Shown in pieces: positions 8,139 through 16,104 of a stretch of DNA of 36,185 bases. The DNA is from DASPSR01 sp035498715 (GTDB lineage: Bacteria > Nitrospirota > UBA9217), in assembly GCA_035498715.1 (NCBI GenBank), contig DATJZV010000130.1, positions 1 through 36,185 of the forward strand, in the 5' to 3' direction. Below the pieces are notes generated by a model. The model was not told where the DNA came from. It saw only the letters and a list, made by a program, of their open reading frames with translations, and did no database searches. A program made the translations under genes and the position numbers. The stretch's first letter is position 1, and each line of letters starts with the position of its first letter.

Positions 8139-8597
8139 ATGAACTATACTAGATGGATGCCATATAACGTTGTTCGTTCACCAAAGGGTTTTACTCTCAT
8201 AGAACTTGTCATGGTGATGACTATTATGGGGATCGTATGTGCTATAGCTCTACCGCCTTTTTTATCGTGGCAAAAAAATCTTGGATACAGAACGACCGCG
8301 AGGGGGGTTGTCGCCGCCCTCAGGGAGGCCAGGAGCAGGGCAATAACCGATAATCAGCCTCATCAGGTCATAATTGATTCAGCCAATAAGCAATATAGAT
8401 TGGCAGATTACACGATGTGGACCTCTATCGCACCAGAGGTGAGTTTAAACACTGGCGCCACCACTACGCCGTATGTAGTGCAGTATAATCCCAACGGGAC
8501 TTCAAGTGGCGGTACGATAAATGTTCAAGACACTGTAGGCACTCAACATTTTCAGATTGTTGTGAACACCACCGGCAGGGTCGTCGTTACGCCTTGA
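8139..8597 (+). CDS. GspH/FimT family pseudopilin
   Basis: The product is 152 residues, with a prepilin signal: a basic leader ending PKG, then FTLIELVMVMTIMGIVCAIA with Glu at +5. The following LREARSRAITDNQPHQVII is the characteristic FimT/GspH helix-to-beta transition. I chose the ATG at 8139 because GGAGAGG lies eight bases upstream, five bases after the lipoprotein stop. FimT-type pseudopilins belong to the minor pilin set that primes pilus assembly; in some bacteria FimT also binds DNA for uptake. It is the last gene of the operon, followed by a probable terminator at 8832-8870. Confidence 0.85.
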   Translation: MNYTRWMPYNVVRSPKGFTLIELVMVMTIMGIVCAIALPPFLSWQKNLGYRTTARGVVAALREARSRAITDNQPHQVIIDSANKQYRLADYTMWTSIAPEVSLNTGATTTPYVVQYNPNGTSSGGTINVQDTVGTQHFQIVVNTTGRVVVTP

Positions 8598-9048
8598 GGG
8601 CGCAGGAATTTGGCGGCAGGTCATTATGAAACTATTTTGCGTGGAACGCAAAAGGCTCCAGCCCTTACTCTCTGCCTGCGTTACACTTCCCCATGTATAA
8701 TATCTTTTCATAAACCCTCTATCAAAACCTTCGTGTGATATCCTGCTATATGAGGTAACCGACAAAAGGCGTCTTTTTTACGGCAGGCATATCCGTGGGA
8801 AAAGGAACGCCTTGATAAGGAGATAATGCGGAGAGGTCATGAGTTCCTTCTCCGGCTGAACCTCTTTTTTCTGTCCTGAATTGCTCTCCTATTTCCTTTA
8901 TGCTACTATAAACCTAGCTCCAGTGCGTCCAACTGGCCTTTATAAAAGAAACGCCTACATAAAGCATTACGTGGCAGAATGAACGTTAATACGAACGTAT
9001 ACGATAATTAAGGCGTGAAGTTACCGTATAGCGTATAGGAACCCGCTT
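8598..9048. other. Intergenic region after the pilus operon
   Basis: I see no protein-coding gene in these 450 bases. They hold a perfect 8-bp hairpin at 8635-8653 (TTTTGCGT-GGA-ACGCAAAA) without a T-run, and the terminator candidate listed at 8832-8870. The rest is the leader of maf; a weak AGGA stands about ten bases before its start. Confidence 0.5.
8832..8870 (+). terminator. Probable Rho-independent terminator of the pilus operon
   Basis: AGAGGTCA at 8832-8839 pairs with TGAACCTCT at 8857-8865 with one bulged A, and the stem runs into TTTTTT (8865-8870). It stands about 235 bases after the last pilus gene. The loop is 17 bases and the stem is imperfect, so the strength is uncertain. Confidence 0.45.
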
Positions 9049-9636
9049 ATGGATAAATCAATCATATTGGCATCGAATTCTCCCAGGCGCAAGGAATTGC
9101 TGAGGCAGATCGGCGTCACGTTTACTTCGGATCCCGCTGATGTAGATGAACGTATTCTTCCTGGTGAGGGATCTGAAGAATATGCCATTCGCGTTGCACT
9201 GAGCAAGGCACGTGTAGCTGCAGAGAGGGCTGGTACAGGGATTATTATCGCTGCTGATACGATTGTCCTCCTCGGCACCATGGTCCTCGGGAAGCCGGTG
9301 GATAGCAAGGACGCTGAACGTATGCTCGGCATGCTTTCAGGCACAATGCACACAGTAATCACAGGGCTGGCTGTCATGAACGCCGCAACGGGAAAAACAC
9401 TGACCCGCCTCGTAAATACGAAAGTATGGTTCCGCAACCTCACTCCCGAAGAAATTGCATCCTACGTGGCTACGGGTGAACCGCTTGATAAAGCGGGAGC
9501 TTATGGAATACAGGAGAGAGGATCTCTCCTCGTCCAGAAAATTGAAGGGTGTTATTTCAACGTCGTAGGGTTACCGCTGTCGGTGCTTGGTGAAATACTT
9601 ACAAATTTTGGGATAAACATCTTTGAATTGGGTTGA
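9049..9636 (+). CDS. maf: Maf family nucleoside triphosphate pyrophosphatase
   Basis: The product is 195 residues, the usual Maf length. It opens with IILASNSPRRKELL, the family's phosphate-binding signature, and has AADTIVLLG and GKPVDSKDAERML at residues about 68-88, where the catalytic Asp lies. GEPLDKAGAYGIQ is the third conserved block. Maf proteins hydrolyse non-canonical or excess nucleotides such as dTTP, UTP or modified pyrimidine triphosphates to the monophosphate, acting as house-cleaning enzymes in the cytoplasm. It stands alone between the pilus operon terminator and the promoter of the next gene. Confidence 0.93.
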   Translation: MDKSIILASNSPRRKELLRQIGVTFTSDPADVDERILPGEGSEEYAIRVALSKARVAAERAGTGIIIAADTIVLLGTMVLGKPVDSKDAERMLGMLSGTMHTVITGLAVMNAATGKTLTRLVNTKVWFRNLTPEEIASYVATGEPLDKAGAYGIQERGSLLVQKIEGCYFNVVGLPLSVLGEILTNFGINIFELG

Positions 9637-9648
9637 TATTATAATGTT

Positions 9649-9673
9649 ACAATATTTCAAATACTTATATTGT
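9649..9673. promoter_or_regulatory. AT-rich 7-11-7 inverted repeat after maf
   Basis: ACAATAT at 9649-9655 and ATATTGT at 9667-9673 are perfect inverted copies with centres 18 bases apart. The repeat ends about 60 bases upstream of the -35 box of the following regulator. It could be an operator, possibly for that LuxR-type protein, or a weak terminator of maf. Confidence 0.3.
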
Positions 9674-9735
9674 TTCGTTGTAAGATCCTGATTGCAGCAT
9701 GCTCTGCCTGCACCCAAATTTATTTGTTTTGTCCC

Positions 9736-9764
9736 TTGACAACCTTAGTATATAATTCTAAAAT
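9736..9764 (+). promoter_or_regulatory. Sigma-70 type promoter of the LuxR-type regulator
   Basis: TTGACA at 9736-9741 and TAAAAT at 9759-9764 are separated by 17 bases. The predicted start is near 9771, giving a short leader that includes the GGGAGG ribosome site at 9788-9793. A TATAAT at 9751 is better in sequence but only nine bases from the -35 box. Confidence 0.7.
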
Positions 9765-9798
9765 ATCATAAAGGTTAAATTATCGCCGGGAGGTGCAA

Positions 9799-10449
9799 AT
9801 GACTAGTACTAATATCCGAGTAATAATAGTAGACAATGATTCCGGTCAGATAGAAACCTTATCATCGGCAATAAAGAACCACGAAAACATTGAAATAGTA
9901 TCTGTTGTTTCTACACGCGAGACAGCAATAAAACTCCTTACTCATGAACCCGATATCATGCTTTTGAATCCCCAAGTGCTGAAACAGCGGACGCTGTCGC
10001 GATTTATACATTCTGTGCAGCAAAAGTCTCCGAGGACCAGAATTGTTCATGTGCTGAATAGCACTCCACCTGATGAAAACGCGATTGCTGATATTAAGGC
10101 GGGAATAAGGGGCTATATCAAGATTACTGATGTGCCCGCGATCATTGCGAAGGCGATTCAATCTGTTCATGAGGGCGGCATATGGGCTGAACGCAGGATT
10201 CTCGAAAAGGCCATCGCCAATCCCATGCTTCTGCCAGAAACGCTTCAGTCTCATATCCCGGGTCTTCCCCCGCTGACCAACAGGGAGATGGAGATGCTCA
10301 CGCTGGTGCTTCAGGGGGCCACAAACAGAGAGATTGCCGACAAAAGCAAAATCAGTGAAAGGACTGTTAAGACTCATCTCTACCGGGTATATAGAAAGCT
10401 CAAGGTAAAGAGCAGAACCAAGGCAATTGCTCTCTTGTCACATTCCTAA
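9799..10449 (+). CDS. LuxR-family transcriptional regulator with a degenerate receiver domain
   Basis: The ATG at 9799 follows GGGAGGTG at 9788-9795; a GTG at 9793 overlaps that site and is unlikely. Residues 5-120 follow a NarL-type receiver but the key residues are missing: the phospho-acceptor position reads LLN (Asn 57) instead of LLD, the acidic pair is VDND rather than VDDH, and the Thr and Lys positions are also altered (GYIKIT). Residues about 152-210 are a normal LuxR/NarL HTH (LTNREMEML, then NREIADKS, then SERTVKTHL). It should bind DNA independently of phosphorylation. No histidine kinase is adjacent. It has its own sigma-70 type promoter. Target genes are unknown. Confidence 0.88.
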   Translation: MTSTNIRVIIVDNDSGQIETLSSAIKNHENIEIVSVVSTRETAIKLLTHEPDIMLLNPQVLKQRTLSRFIHSVQQKSPRTRIVHVLNSTPPDENAIADIKAGIRGYIKITDVPAIIAKAIQSVHEGGIWAERRILEKAIANPMLLPETLQSHIPGLPPLTNREMEMLTLVLQGATNREIADKSKISERTVKTHLYRVYRKLKVKSRTKAIALLSHS

Positions 10450-10992
10450 ATATAGTGCAACTCCACAAAATACAACTTTTTATCTATTGACTTTTTTCAG
10501 TCTGCTGATATCTTAAATATTGAGACTGCGCTGTTAACAAGCTCTCGATGCGGAGAAGATTCAAAGCGGCCAACCCCCCCCTTAATGACCTGTTTTATGC
10601 CGCTGAAGAATCCAGCAACAGGTTGTCTCCGATGTTAGCGAGCTGATGCAAAAGCTTCCGGTCAAGGTTCAAAATCATCATAACAGCGCAGCCATTAAGG
10701 CGTCCCGATACCCCCTCTGCGAGTAGCTCATAACCGGCAGAATTTTCGGGGCGCCTTGTTTTTTAATCTCATCGTTCTCTTGCCCACAACTAAGGGATCA
10801 ATGAGACCGTCACTGTAATTGAGAAAGCTTCTCAACAAGGTCAAGCACCGTTTATCCTTGTAGAAGATCAGAATTGTCTTTAATAGACAAAAGCGAAGAT
10901 AAAAAATCCATCTCGTCTATTAAGAACATCCTCACCTGCCGCAAGCCGACTTTCATCTTGATTCTCTCAAAGAATATCTATATGATTCATAT
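10450..10992. other. 540-bp non-coding region with several hairpins
   Basis: No convincing ORF on either strand. It contains hairpin arms at 10588-10594/10617-10623 (ACCTGTT/AACAGGT), a long stem at 10699-10708/10746-10755 followed by T-rich sequence, a perfect 7-bp hairpin at 10819-10835 (TTGAGAA-AGC-TTCTCAA), and a 9-bp inverted repeat TTAATAGAC (10880-10888) / GTCTATTAA (10915-10923). The last two lie in the leader of the M48 protease gene, which has no clear ribosome site. This could be decayed coding DNA or an RNA gene. Confidence 0.55.
10520..10764 (+). ncRNA. Candidate small RNA (promoter-like start, terminator-like end)
   Basis: A promoter-like TTGACT (10487-10492) with TATCTT 16 bases downstream (10509-10514) precedes the stretch. 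It ends with a 10-bp stem, GGCGTCCCGA (10699-10708) against TCGGGGCGCC (10746-10755, one G-T pair), followed by TTGTTTTTT. A second internal hairpin is at 10588-10623. The loop of the last stem is 37 bases, unusually long for a terminator. No known RNA family was recognised. Confidence 0.25.
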
Positions 10993-12237
10993 ATGACTGC
11001 TCTGCTGTTTGTCGCTTACCTTGTTGTTCTTACAATCGGATACTGGCTCAAGTTCCTGAACCTCGTCTATTTGAAACAACACGCCAAATTGGTGCCAGCA
11101 GAATTTGAGGGCATCGTCGATCCCAGCCTTCTTGAGAGGATATCCCAGTATACATTGGAGAACAGCCGTGTGGGTATACTGGAATCAGCTATGGGAAATG
11201 TTCTCATTCTCCTCCTGGTTTTCGGGGGTCTCCTCGGTGCTTATGATAACTGGATCACTTCCATGACCGGTTCGTTTATTGGAGGAGGGGTGCTTTTCTT
11301 TCTCGTTATCCTTTTTATTGAAACGCTGCTAGGCATTCCGTTCAGCCTTTACAGAAATTTCAAGGTCGAGAGCCGGTACGGGTTTAATACCATGCCACTG
11401 CGGCTCTGGTTCAGCGATTTCATAAAATCCATCGCGATATCATTGATCCTGGGAACCATAGTCATTGTCTGTGCCCTCTCGATCGTACGGTCGAGCCCGC
11501 TCTGGTGGTGGCTTTGGGTATGGGCGTTTTTCCTGATATTCGGTATTTTCATGATGTACGTTGCTCCCTATGTGATCGAGCCGCTCTTCTTCAAGTTTGC
11601 GCCCGTCAAGGCCGAAGGACTGGAGGAAAAAATCAAATTACTCTTGGAACGGGCAGGCATCCGGGTAAGTCGCGTGTACCAGGTGGACGCTTCCCGCCGG
11701 AGCCGTCATTCAAACGCCTATTTCACCGGTATTGGCAGGGTGAAACGAATCGTGCTCTTCGATACATTGATCGAGCAAATGACGCAGGACGAAATCCTCG
11801 CTGTCCTTGCCCATGAGGTTGGTCACTGGAAAAAAAGACATGTGTTGAAGCGCATTATCCTCACGGAGATGGTAGCGTTCGCGGGTTTGTTCATCGCATA
11901 CCACCTGCTCCAATGGGTCGGCCTCCCGGGCATCATCGGCTCTGGCCCTCTTTCATTCTACGCAAAGGTGATTGTTGTCGGCTTTCTCGGTTCTCTGGCA
12001 ATGTTTCCCCTTACGCCTGTTTTCAGTTTCCTGTCCAGAAAGGATGAACACGAAGCTGACCGGTTTGCATCCGTCCTGACCGGAAATTCTGAGGCGTTGG
12101 CTAATGCCCTTATTAAGCTCTCACGGGAGAACCTGTCAAACCTACATCCCCATCCTTTGTACGCAAAGTTCTACTATTCCCACCCGCCGGTCGTCGAGAG
12201 GGTCAGAGAACTCAGGGGACAGAGAACGGTGAGCTGA
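10993..12237 (+). CDS. M48 family membrane metallopeptidase (Ste24/CAAX-protease type)
   Basis: The product is 414 residues, the length of Ste24-type proteases. It has a hydrophobic N-terminus, membrane helices at about 70-110 and 140-185, then the zinc motif HEVGH at 274-278 within LAVLAHEVGHWKKRH. Two more hydrophobic helices follow, and the third zinc ligand lies in KDEHEADRFAS (Glu 354). DASRRSRHSNAYFTG before the zinc helix is the family signature. In eukaryotes these enzymes trim prenylated proteins; in bacteria they are thought to act in membrane protein quality control. No clear ribosome site precedes the ATG at 10993, and the leader contains inverted repeats. Confidence 0.92.
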   Translation: MTALLFVAYLVVLTIGYWLKFLNLVYLKQHAKLVPAEFEGIVDPSLLERISQYTLENSRVGILESAMGNVLILLLVFGGLLGAYDNWITSMTGSFIGGGVLFFLVILFIETLLGIPFSLYRNFKVESRYGFNTMPLRLWFSDFIKSIAISLILGTIVIVCALSIVRSSPLWWWLWVWAFFLIFGIFMMYVAPYVIEPLFFKFAPVKAEGLEEKIKLLLERAGIRVSRVYQVDASRRSRHSNAYFTGIGRVKRIVLFDTLIEQMTQDEILAVLAHEVGHWKKRHVLKRIILTEMVAFAGLFIAYHLLQWVGLPGIIGSGPLSFYAKVIVVGFLGSLAMFPLTPVFSFLSRKDEHEADRFASVLTGNSEALANALIKLSRENLSNLHPHPLYAKFYYSHPPVVERVRELRGQRTVS

Positions 12238-12357
12238 TATCAGACGACAGCAACGGGAATGAAGTAGCTCTGTTTGTCCTCTGCATATCTGTATCCTGTC
12301 ATCTGATCCCGTACTTTCCGATTGACCATTATCGGTGGGATGTGCTATTTTTATTCT

Positions 12358-13641
12358 ATGGCAAAGCCTTCAGATTTTTCGCGTCTTGAGCACAAGATCA
12401 AACGCCTCTCCACGCTCATCGAGGTGAACGGGCTTATCAGTTCGTCGCTGAACTTGGACCAGATCCTTGAGAACGTCATGACCATATCCAAACAGGTTAT
12501 GAACGCCGATGCCTCGAGCCTTATGCTGATCGATGAAAAAACGAATGAACTCGTGTACGAGGTTGCGCTCGGGTCGGTTGGCGAAAAACTCAAGCAGGAA
12601 TTCAGGCTGAAGATGGGACAAGGGATCGCCGGTACCGTGGCTCAGGAGGGGAAACCGCTCTTGCTAGAGGACGCGTACACCCATCCCAAGTTTTACCGCG
12701 GCCATGACGAGGCCACGGGTTACCGTACAAAGTCGATGATTACCGTTCCGCTTAAAGTGAGAGAGCGAATTACTGGCGTGGCACAGGTTATCAACAGGCT
12801 TGACGGCAAGCCGTTCGATACCGATGATCTCGAACTGTTCATCGCGCTCTGCAGCATGGTCGCCATCGCCATTGAAAACGCTAAGATGCACAGGAGCCTG
12901 ATGGAAAAACAGCGGCTCGTAAGGGACATGGAGTTCGCCCGCTCGGTACAGGAGAGTTTCCTCCCGCAAAAAGCGCCTGAGGTGCAATACTACCGCTTCA
13001 GCGCCCACTACACACCCGCCCTTGAGGTCGGCGGTGACTTCTACGACTTCATTCATCTTGACAAGAATCTCACCGGCATTGTGATTGGTGACGTATCGGG
13101 CAAGGGCGTGTCCGCTGCGCTCTACATGGCCAAGATGGGCAGCGATATGCGGACGCTTGCCTTTACCGAACAGTCGCCGGTAGCGGCCTTGACGAAGCTG
13201 AATGACCTTCTCGCCGAGCGAAGCAGGCGTGGAATGTTCGCTACGCTGCTCTATATCGAACTCGACTCCCGGAGCGGCAAAATGGTCATTTCCAATGCCG
13301 GACATCTGCCACCGATCATCAAGAAGGCGGACGGGTCCCTGATGACGATTGCGAAAGCAGGCGGAGCTCCGCTGGGTATGCTTCCCGGCATGATGTTCCG
13401 CCAGGAGACGGCAAGGCTTGAAGGGGGAGACACGGTGATCCTGTACACCGACGGCATCGTTGAGGCCATGAACGCGAAGGAAGAGCTGTATGGGTATGCG
13501 CGGTTCGAAAACCTGTTGAAGAAAAGCCCGGCGGATCCCGACGCGCTCAAGACCGCTATTATTGAGGACGTGAACCGGTTCACCGGACTCAGCCCCCAGC
13601 ACGACGACATGACGCTGGTATGCTTCGGAGCGCTGAAATGA
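12358..13641 (+). CDS. GAF-domain PP2C/SpoIIE-type serine phosphatase (RsbU-like)
   Basis: The product is 427 residues. Residues about 20-175 form a GAF domain (NADASSLMLID, then GQGIAGTVAQEGKPL, then ITVPLKVRERITGVAQVIN), followed by a short helical linker ending RLVRDMEFARSVQESFLP. The catalytic SpoIIE/PP2C domain follows with metal-binding motifs GGDFYDF, GDVSGKGVSAALYMA, SNAGHLPP, LYTDGIVEA and QHDDMT. Such enzymes dephosphorylate a STAS anti-anti-sigma factor in response to a GAF-sensed signal. The stop overlaps the next gene (RsbW-like) by four bases and a STAS gene follows, completing a partner switch. The start is uncertain: ATG 12358 is preferred, ATG 12340 is possible, and neither has a strong ribosome site. 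Confidence 0.92.
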   Translation: MAKPSDFSRLEHKIKRLSTLIEVNGLISSSLNLDQILENVMTISKQVMNADASSLMLIDEKTNELVYEVALGSVGEKLKQEFRLKMGQGIAGTVAQEGKPLLLEDAYTHPKFYRGHDEATGYRTKSMITVPLKVRERITGVAQVINRLDGKPFDTDDLELFIALCSMVAIAIENAKMHRSLMEKQRLVRDMEFARSVQESFLPQKAPEVQYYRFSAHYTPALEVGGDFYDFIHLDKNLTGIVIGDVSGKGVSAALYMAKMGSDMRTLAFTEQSPVAALTKLNDLLAERSRRGMFATLLYIELDSRSGKMVISNAGHLPPIIKKADGSLMTIAKAGGAPLGMLPGMMFRQETARLEGGDTVILYTDGIVEAMNAKEELYGYARFENLLKKSPADPDALKTAIIEDVNRFTGLSPQHDDMTLVCFGALK

Positions 13642-14057
13642 TCGAGTTAGTTACCCTGACCGTCGCGAGCCACCCCAAATACCTCTATGTCGTCAGGAGC
13701 GCCCTGTATCCCCTCGTGATCGAAGCAGGCTTTTCGAAAAAAGAGGCCCGGGAGATCGTCCTCGCGGTGGACGAGGCATGCTCGAATATTATCAAGCACG
13801 CCTACGAGGGAGATCACACGAAGACGATCAGGGTGACCGTCTTGGATGATACGGATCGGTTCATCGTTCAGCTCAGGGACTACGGCAGAAAGGTTGATAC
13901 GGCGACGATTGTGCCACGGAAACTTGAGGACATCCGGCCGGGCGGGCTGGGGACCCATCTTATGGGACTGGCGTTCGATACCGTGACCTATGATACGAAC
14001 CGTGAACAGGGAACGCTCTTGACCCTAGAAAAGAAGAAGCAAAAGGCGAAAGTATGA
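13638..14057 (+). CDS. RsbW-like anti-sigma serine kinase (HATPase_c)
   Basis: The product is 139 residues. The N-box reads AVDEACSNIIKHAYEG (about residues 44-59), the G1 box is LRDYGRKVD and the G2 region is RPGGLGTHLM, matching GHKL ATPases of the RsbW/SpoIIAB group; Lys in place of the second Gly of DxGxG is common in this subgroup. It should phosphorylate the STAS protein encoded next. I chose ATG 13638, which overlaps the upstream stop as ATGA and has GGAG upstream; the ATG at 13620 would lie deeper inside the phosphatase gene. It also overlaps the downstream STAS gene by four bases. No sigma factor gene is adjacent, so the partner it holds is unknown. Confidence 0.9.
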   Translation: MIELVTLTVASHPKYLYVVRSALYPLVIEAGFSKKEAREIVLAVDEACSNIIKHAYEGDHTKTIRVTVLDDTDRFIVQLRDYGRKVDTATIVPRKLEDIRPGGLGTHLMGLAFDTVTYDTNREQGTLLTLEKKKQKAKV

Positions 14058-14395
14058 AGGTAGAGATCACCACGGAGAAGATCGGTGTGGGATTCATGAT
14101 GTTGCTTAAGGGTGACGTCGACATGAACACATCGCCGGACGTACGGAACAACCTTGGCGAGGTGTTCAAGCAGGGAGGCGCCAAAGCGCTCCTGGTCAAT
14201 CTGTCCGGTGTCCGGTATATGGATAGCTCTGGTATTGCGACGCTGGTCGAGGCCATGCAGAACTGCATGAAGCAGGGCATGAGGCTCAGGCTCGTGGAAC
14301 TCAGCCCTTCGGTGCGTGATGTGTTCGAGCTTGCACGCCTTTCCAGCGTGTTCGAGATCTTTCCGAGCGTCAACGCGGCAATGGCAGGCCTATAG
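14054..14395 (+). CDS. STAS-domain anti-anti-sigma factor (RsbV-like; possible MlaB role)
   Basis: The 113-residue product is a single STAS domain. The phosphorylation loop reads MDSSGIATL with Asp 57-Ser 58, the form seen in SpoIIAA and RsbV. The gene overlaps the kinase gene by four bases (ATGA). By family it is the substrate of the upstream kinase and phosphatase. It also stands directly ahead of mlaE (64 bases), and in E. coli the Mla transporter contains the STAS protein MlaB bound to the ATPase MlaF, yet no other STAS gene exists in this cluster. It may therefore be the MlaB subunit, or serve both jobs. The STAS call is firm; the double role is inference. Confidence 0.92.
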   Translation: MKVEITTEKIGVGFMMLLKGDVDMNTSPDVRNNLGEVFKQGGAKALLVNLSGVRYMDSSGIATLVEAMQNCMKQGMRLRLVELSPSVRDVFELARLSSVFEIFPSVNAAMAGL

Positions 14396-14459
14396 CGTTG
14401 AGGAGAGCCGGGAAGGTCATATATCGCTCGCTTTTTCATTCATTACCGGGGTCAGCGTG

Positions 14460-15245
14460 ATGAACCTTTTTGGTTATATTGGCAGGATATTCATCACCTT
14501 CCTGCAGGACCTCTCGAGCATGTATCACCTGCTCGGGGAAACGCTCATCCAGACCGCCCTTTTGTTCAAAGACCGGAAGAAACTGAAACAGGCTCGGCTC
14601 CTCCAGTATGTCGACGGGATAGGTTCCAGTTCGCTTCTGCTCGTGCTCATGGTTTCGTCTCTTATCGGCGTTATCCTGACCGTGTTGATCGCGTTCAACC
14701 TGGATGAATTGGGCCTGCTGAACTATATCCCCGGAGTTGTCGTGATCGCCATTTTCCGGTTTTCGGCCCCGCTGCTGACAGGGATCATTGTAGCCGGAAG
14801 GATGGGCGCGGCCTTTACTGCCAGGCTCGGAACCATGAAGGTATCCGAGGAGATCCTTGCCCTGGAGACCATGGCAATTGACCCTGTGCGATACCTCGTG
14901 GTACAGAGGTTCGTAGGCATGATCATCGCGCTTCCCGCCCTCACGATCTTTGCCAGCTTTACGGCAGTCATCTGCAGTCTCTTGTACTGTAGCGGCCGTC
15001 TTGGCATTGGGCCCAATGTGTACGTCCGGGAGGTCCTCGACGTCCTCACTATGACCGACGTACTATCTGGCATCGTAAAGTCCTTCGTTTACGCCATCGT
15101 TATCGTGATCATTGGCTGCTACCGGGGACTGCTTGTGGAGGGCAGCGCCGAGGAGGTGGGGAAGGCGACCATGGTAACCATCGTATGGTCGATGCTGACG
15201 ATTATTGTGATGGATGCGGTCCTGACGACGGCGTTCTATGGATAA
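14460..15245 (+). CDS. mlaE: MlaE family lipid ABC transporter permease
   Basis: The product is 261 residues, the usual MlaE length, from the ATG at 14460; an upstream ATG at 14316 would read through the end of the STAS gene and adds unrelated residues. It has an N-terminal amphipathic helix (MNLFGYIGRIFITFLQDL) and about five hydrophobic helices. Family motifs are FRFSAPLLTGIIVAGRMGAA and then LGTMKVSEEILALETMAIDP, which is the conserved coupling region. It forms the inner-membrane core of the MCE/Mla system that moves phospholipids between membranes. Its stop codon abuts the start of mlaF, so the two are translationally coupled. Confidence 0.93.
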   Translation: MNLFGYIGRIFITFLQDLSSMYHLLGETLIQTALLFKDRKKLKQARLLQYVDGIGSSSLLLVLMVSSLIGVILTVLIAFNLDELGLLNYIPGVVVIAIFRFSAPLLTGIIVAGRMGAAFTARLGTMKVSEEILALETMAIDPVRYLVVQRFVGMIIALPALTIFASFTAVICSLLYCSGRLGIGPNVYVREVLDVLTMTDVLSGIVKSFVYAIVIVIIGCYRGLLVEGSAEEVGKATMVTIVWSMLTIIVMDAVLTTAFYG

Positions 15246-16037
15246 ATGAACATGTTCACAATCAGAAATATCGTGAAACGATACGGCACACGCTTGATCC
15301 TGAACGGGGTGTCGTTTACTGCCGAAGATAAGAAGATCACTTATATTCTCGGCACAAGCGGCAGCGGGAAGAGCACGTTGCTGAAGACCATGATCGGCGC
15401 CATCAAACCCGACGCGGGAGAAGTATTGTTCGGGGATGCGGACGTCGCGAAGCTGACGGGACGGGAGCTTGACCCGTACCGCAAAAAGATCGGCATGCTG
15501 TTCCAGCAGGGAGCGCTCCTCAGCTACCTCACGGTCGCAGAGAATATCGCGCTCCCCATGAGGGAGCACACTGCCCTCGACGAGAACATCATCAAGATCA
15601 TGGTCAAGATGAAGCTCGAGATGGTCGGCCTCCGGGACTTCGAGGATCTCTTTCCCGCCCAATTGTCGGGCGGGATGCAGAAACGAGTTGCCCTGGCCCG
15701 CGCGCTTGCGCTGGACCCCGCAATTATCTTTTTCGACGAGCCGACCTCCGGCCTCGACCCCATCGTAGCGTCCGTGATCACCAAACTGATATCCGATTTG
15801 AACCGTCTTATGGGCATAACCTGTATCGTCGTGACCCATGCGGTGGAAGAGGCCCTGAAGACCGCCGACAAAATCGTGATCCTCTACATGGGCAAGGTCT
15901 TGGCGGAAGGTACTCCCCAGGAGATTCGACAAAGCACCGACCCCCTGGTTCAGCAGTTCATCACGGGCAGCCCGGACGGCCCCATCTCGTTCCGGGCATC
16001 GAGCAAGGATTACCGTGAAGATCTGCTCGTTGGATAG
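15246..16037 (+). CDS. mlaF: Mla-type ABC transporter ATP-binding protein
   Basis: The product is 263 residues with a complete ABC ATPase: Walker A GTSGSGKST (about residues 35-43), Q-loop LFQQGALLSYLTV, signature LSGGMQKR, Walker B IIFFDEPTSGLDP, and switch His in VVTHAVEEA. The Q-loop and the phrase EPTSGLDPI are typical of the MlaF/Ttg2A lineage. It powers the MlaE permease. The ATG at 15246 directly follows the mlaE stop; an ATG at 15252 is an alternative. The C-terminal extension of about 25 residues after FITGSPDGPI is of the sort that contacts a second MlaF in the dimer, where MlaB docks in E. coli. Confidence 0.93.
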   Translation: MNMFTIRNIVKRYGTRLILNGVSFTAEDKKITYILGTSGSGKSTLLKTMIGAIKPDAGEVLFGDADVAKLTGRELDPYRKKIGMLFQQGALLSYLTVAENIALPMREHTALDENIIKIMVKMKLEMVGLRDFEDLFPAQLSGGMQKRVALARALALDPAIIFFDEPTSGLDPIVASVITKLISDLNRLMGITCIVVTHAVEEALKTADKIVILYMGKVLAEGTPQEIRQSTDPLVQQFITGSPDGPISFRASSKDYREDLLVG

Positions 16038-16104
16038 GAATACACAGGATGCTGATATCTGTAACCACGGTGAGAATGTGGGTTTGGGTCGCTAAGGGGT
16101 GAGC

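Noticed and set aside
9751..9756. TATAAT as -10 box for the LuxR-type gene
   Set aside because: It is only nine bases from TTGACA; TAAAAT at 9759-9764 has the correct 17-base spacer.
12664..13602. 312-residue open frame on the minus strand
   Set aside because: It is antisense to the GAF-SpoIIE phosphatase gene and shows no family motifs.
15063..15932. 289-residue open frame on the minus strand
   Set aside because: Antisense to mlaE/mlaF, with His/Asp-rich composition typical of shadow frames.
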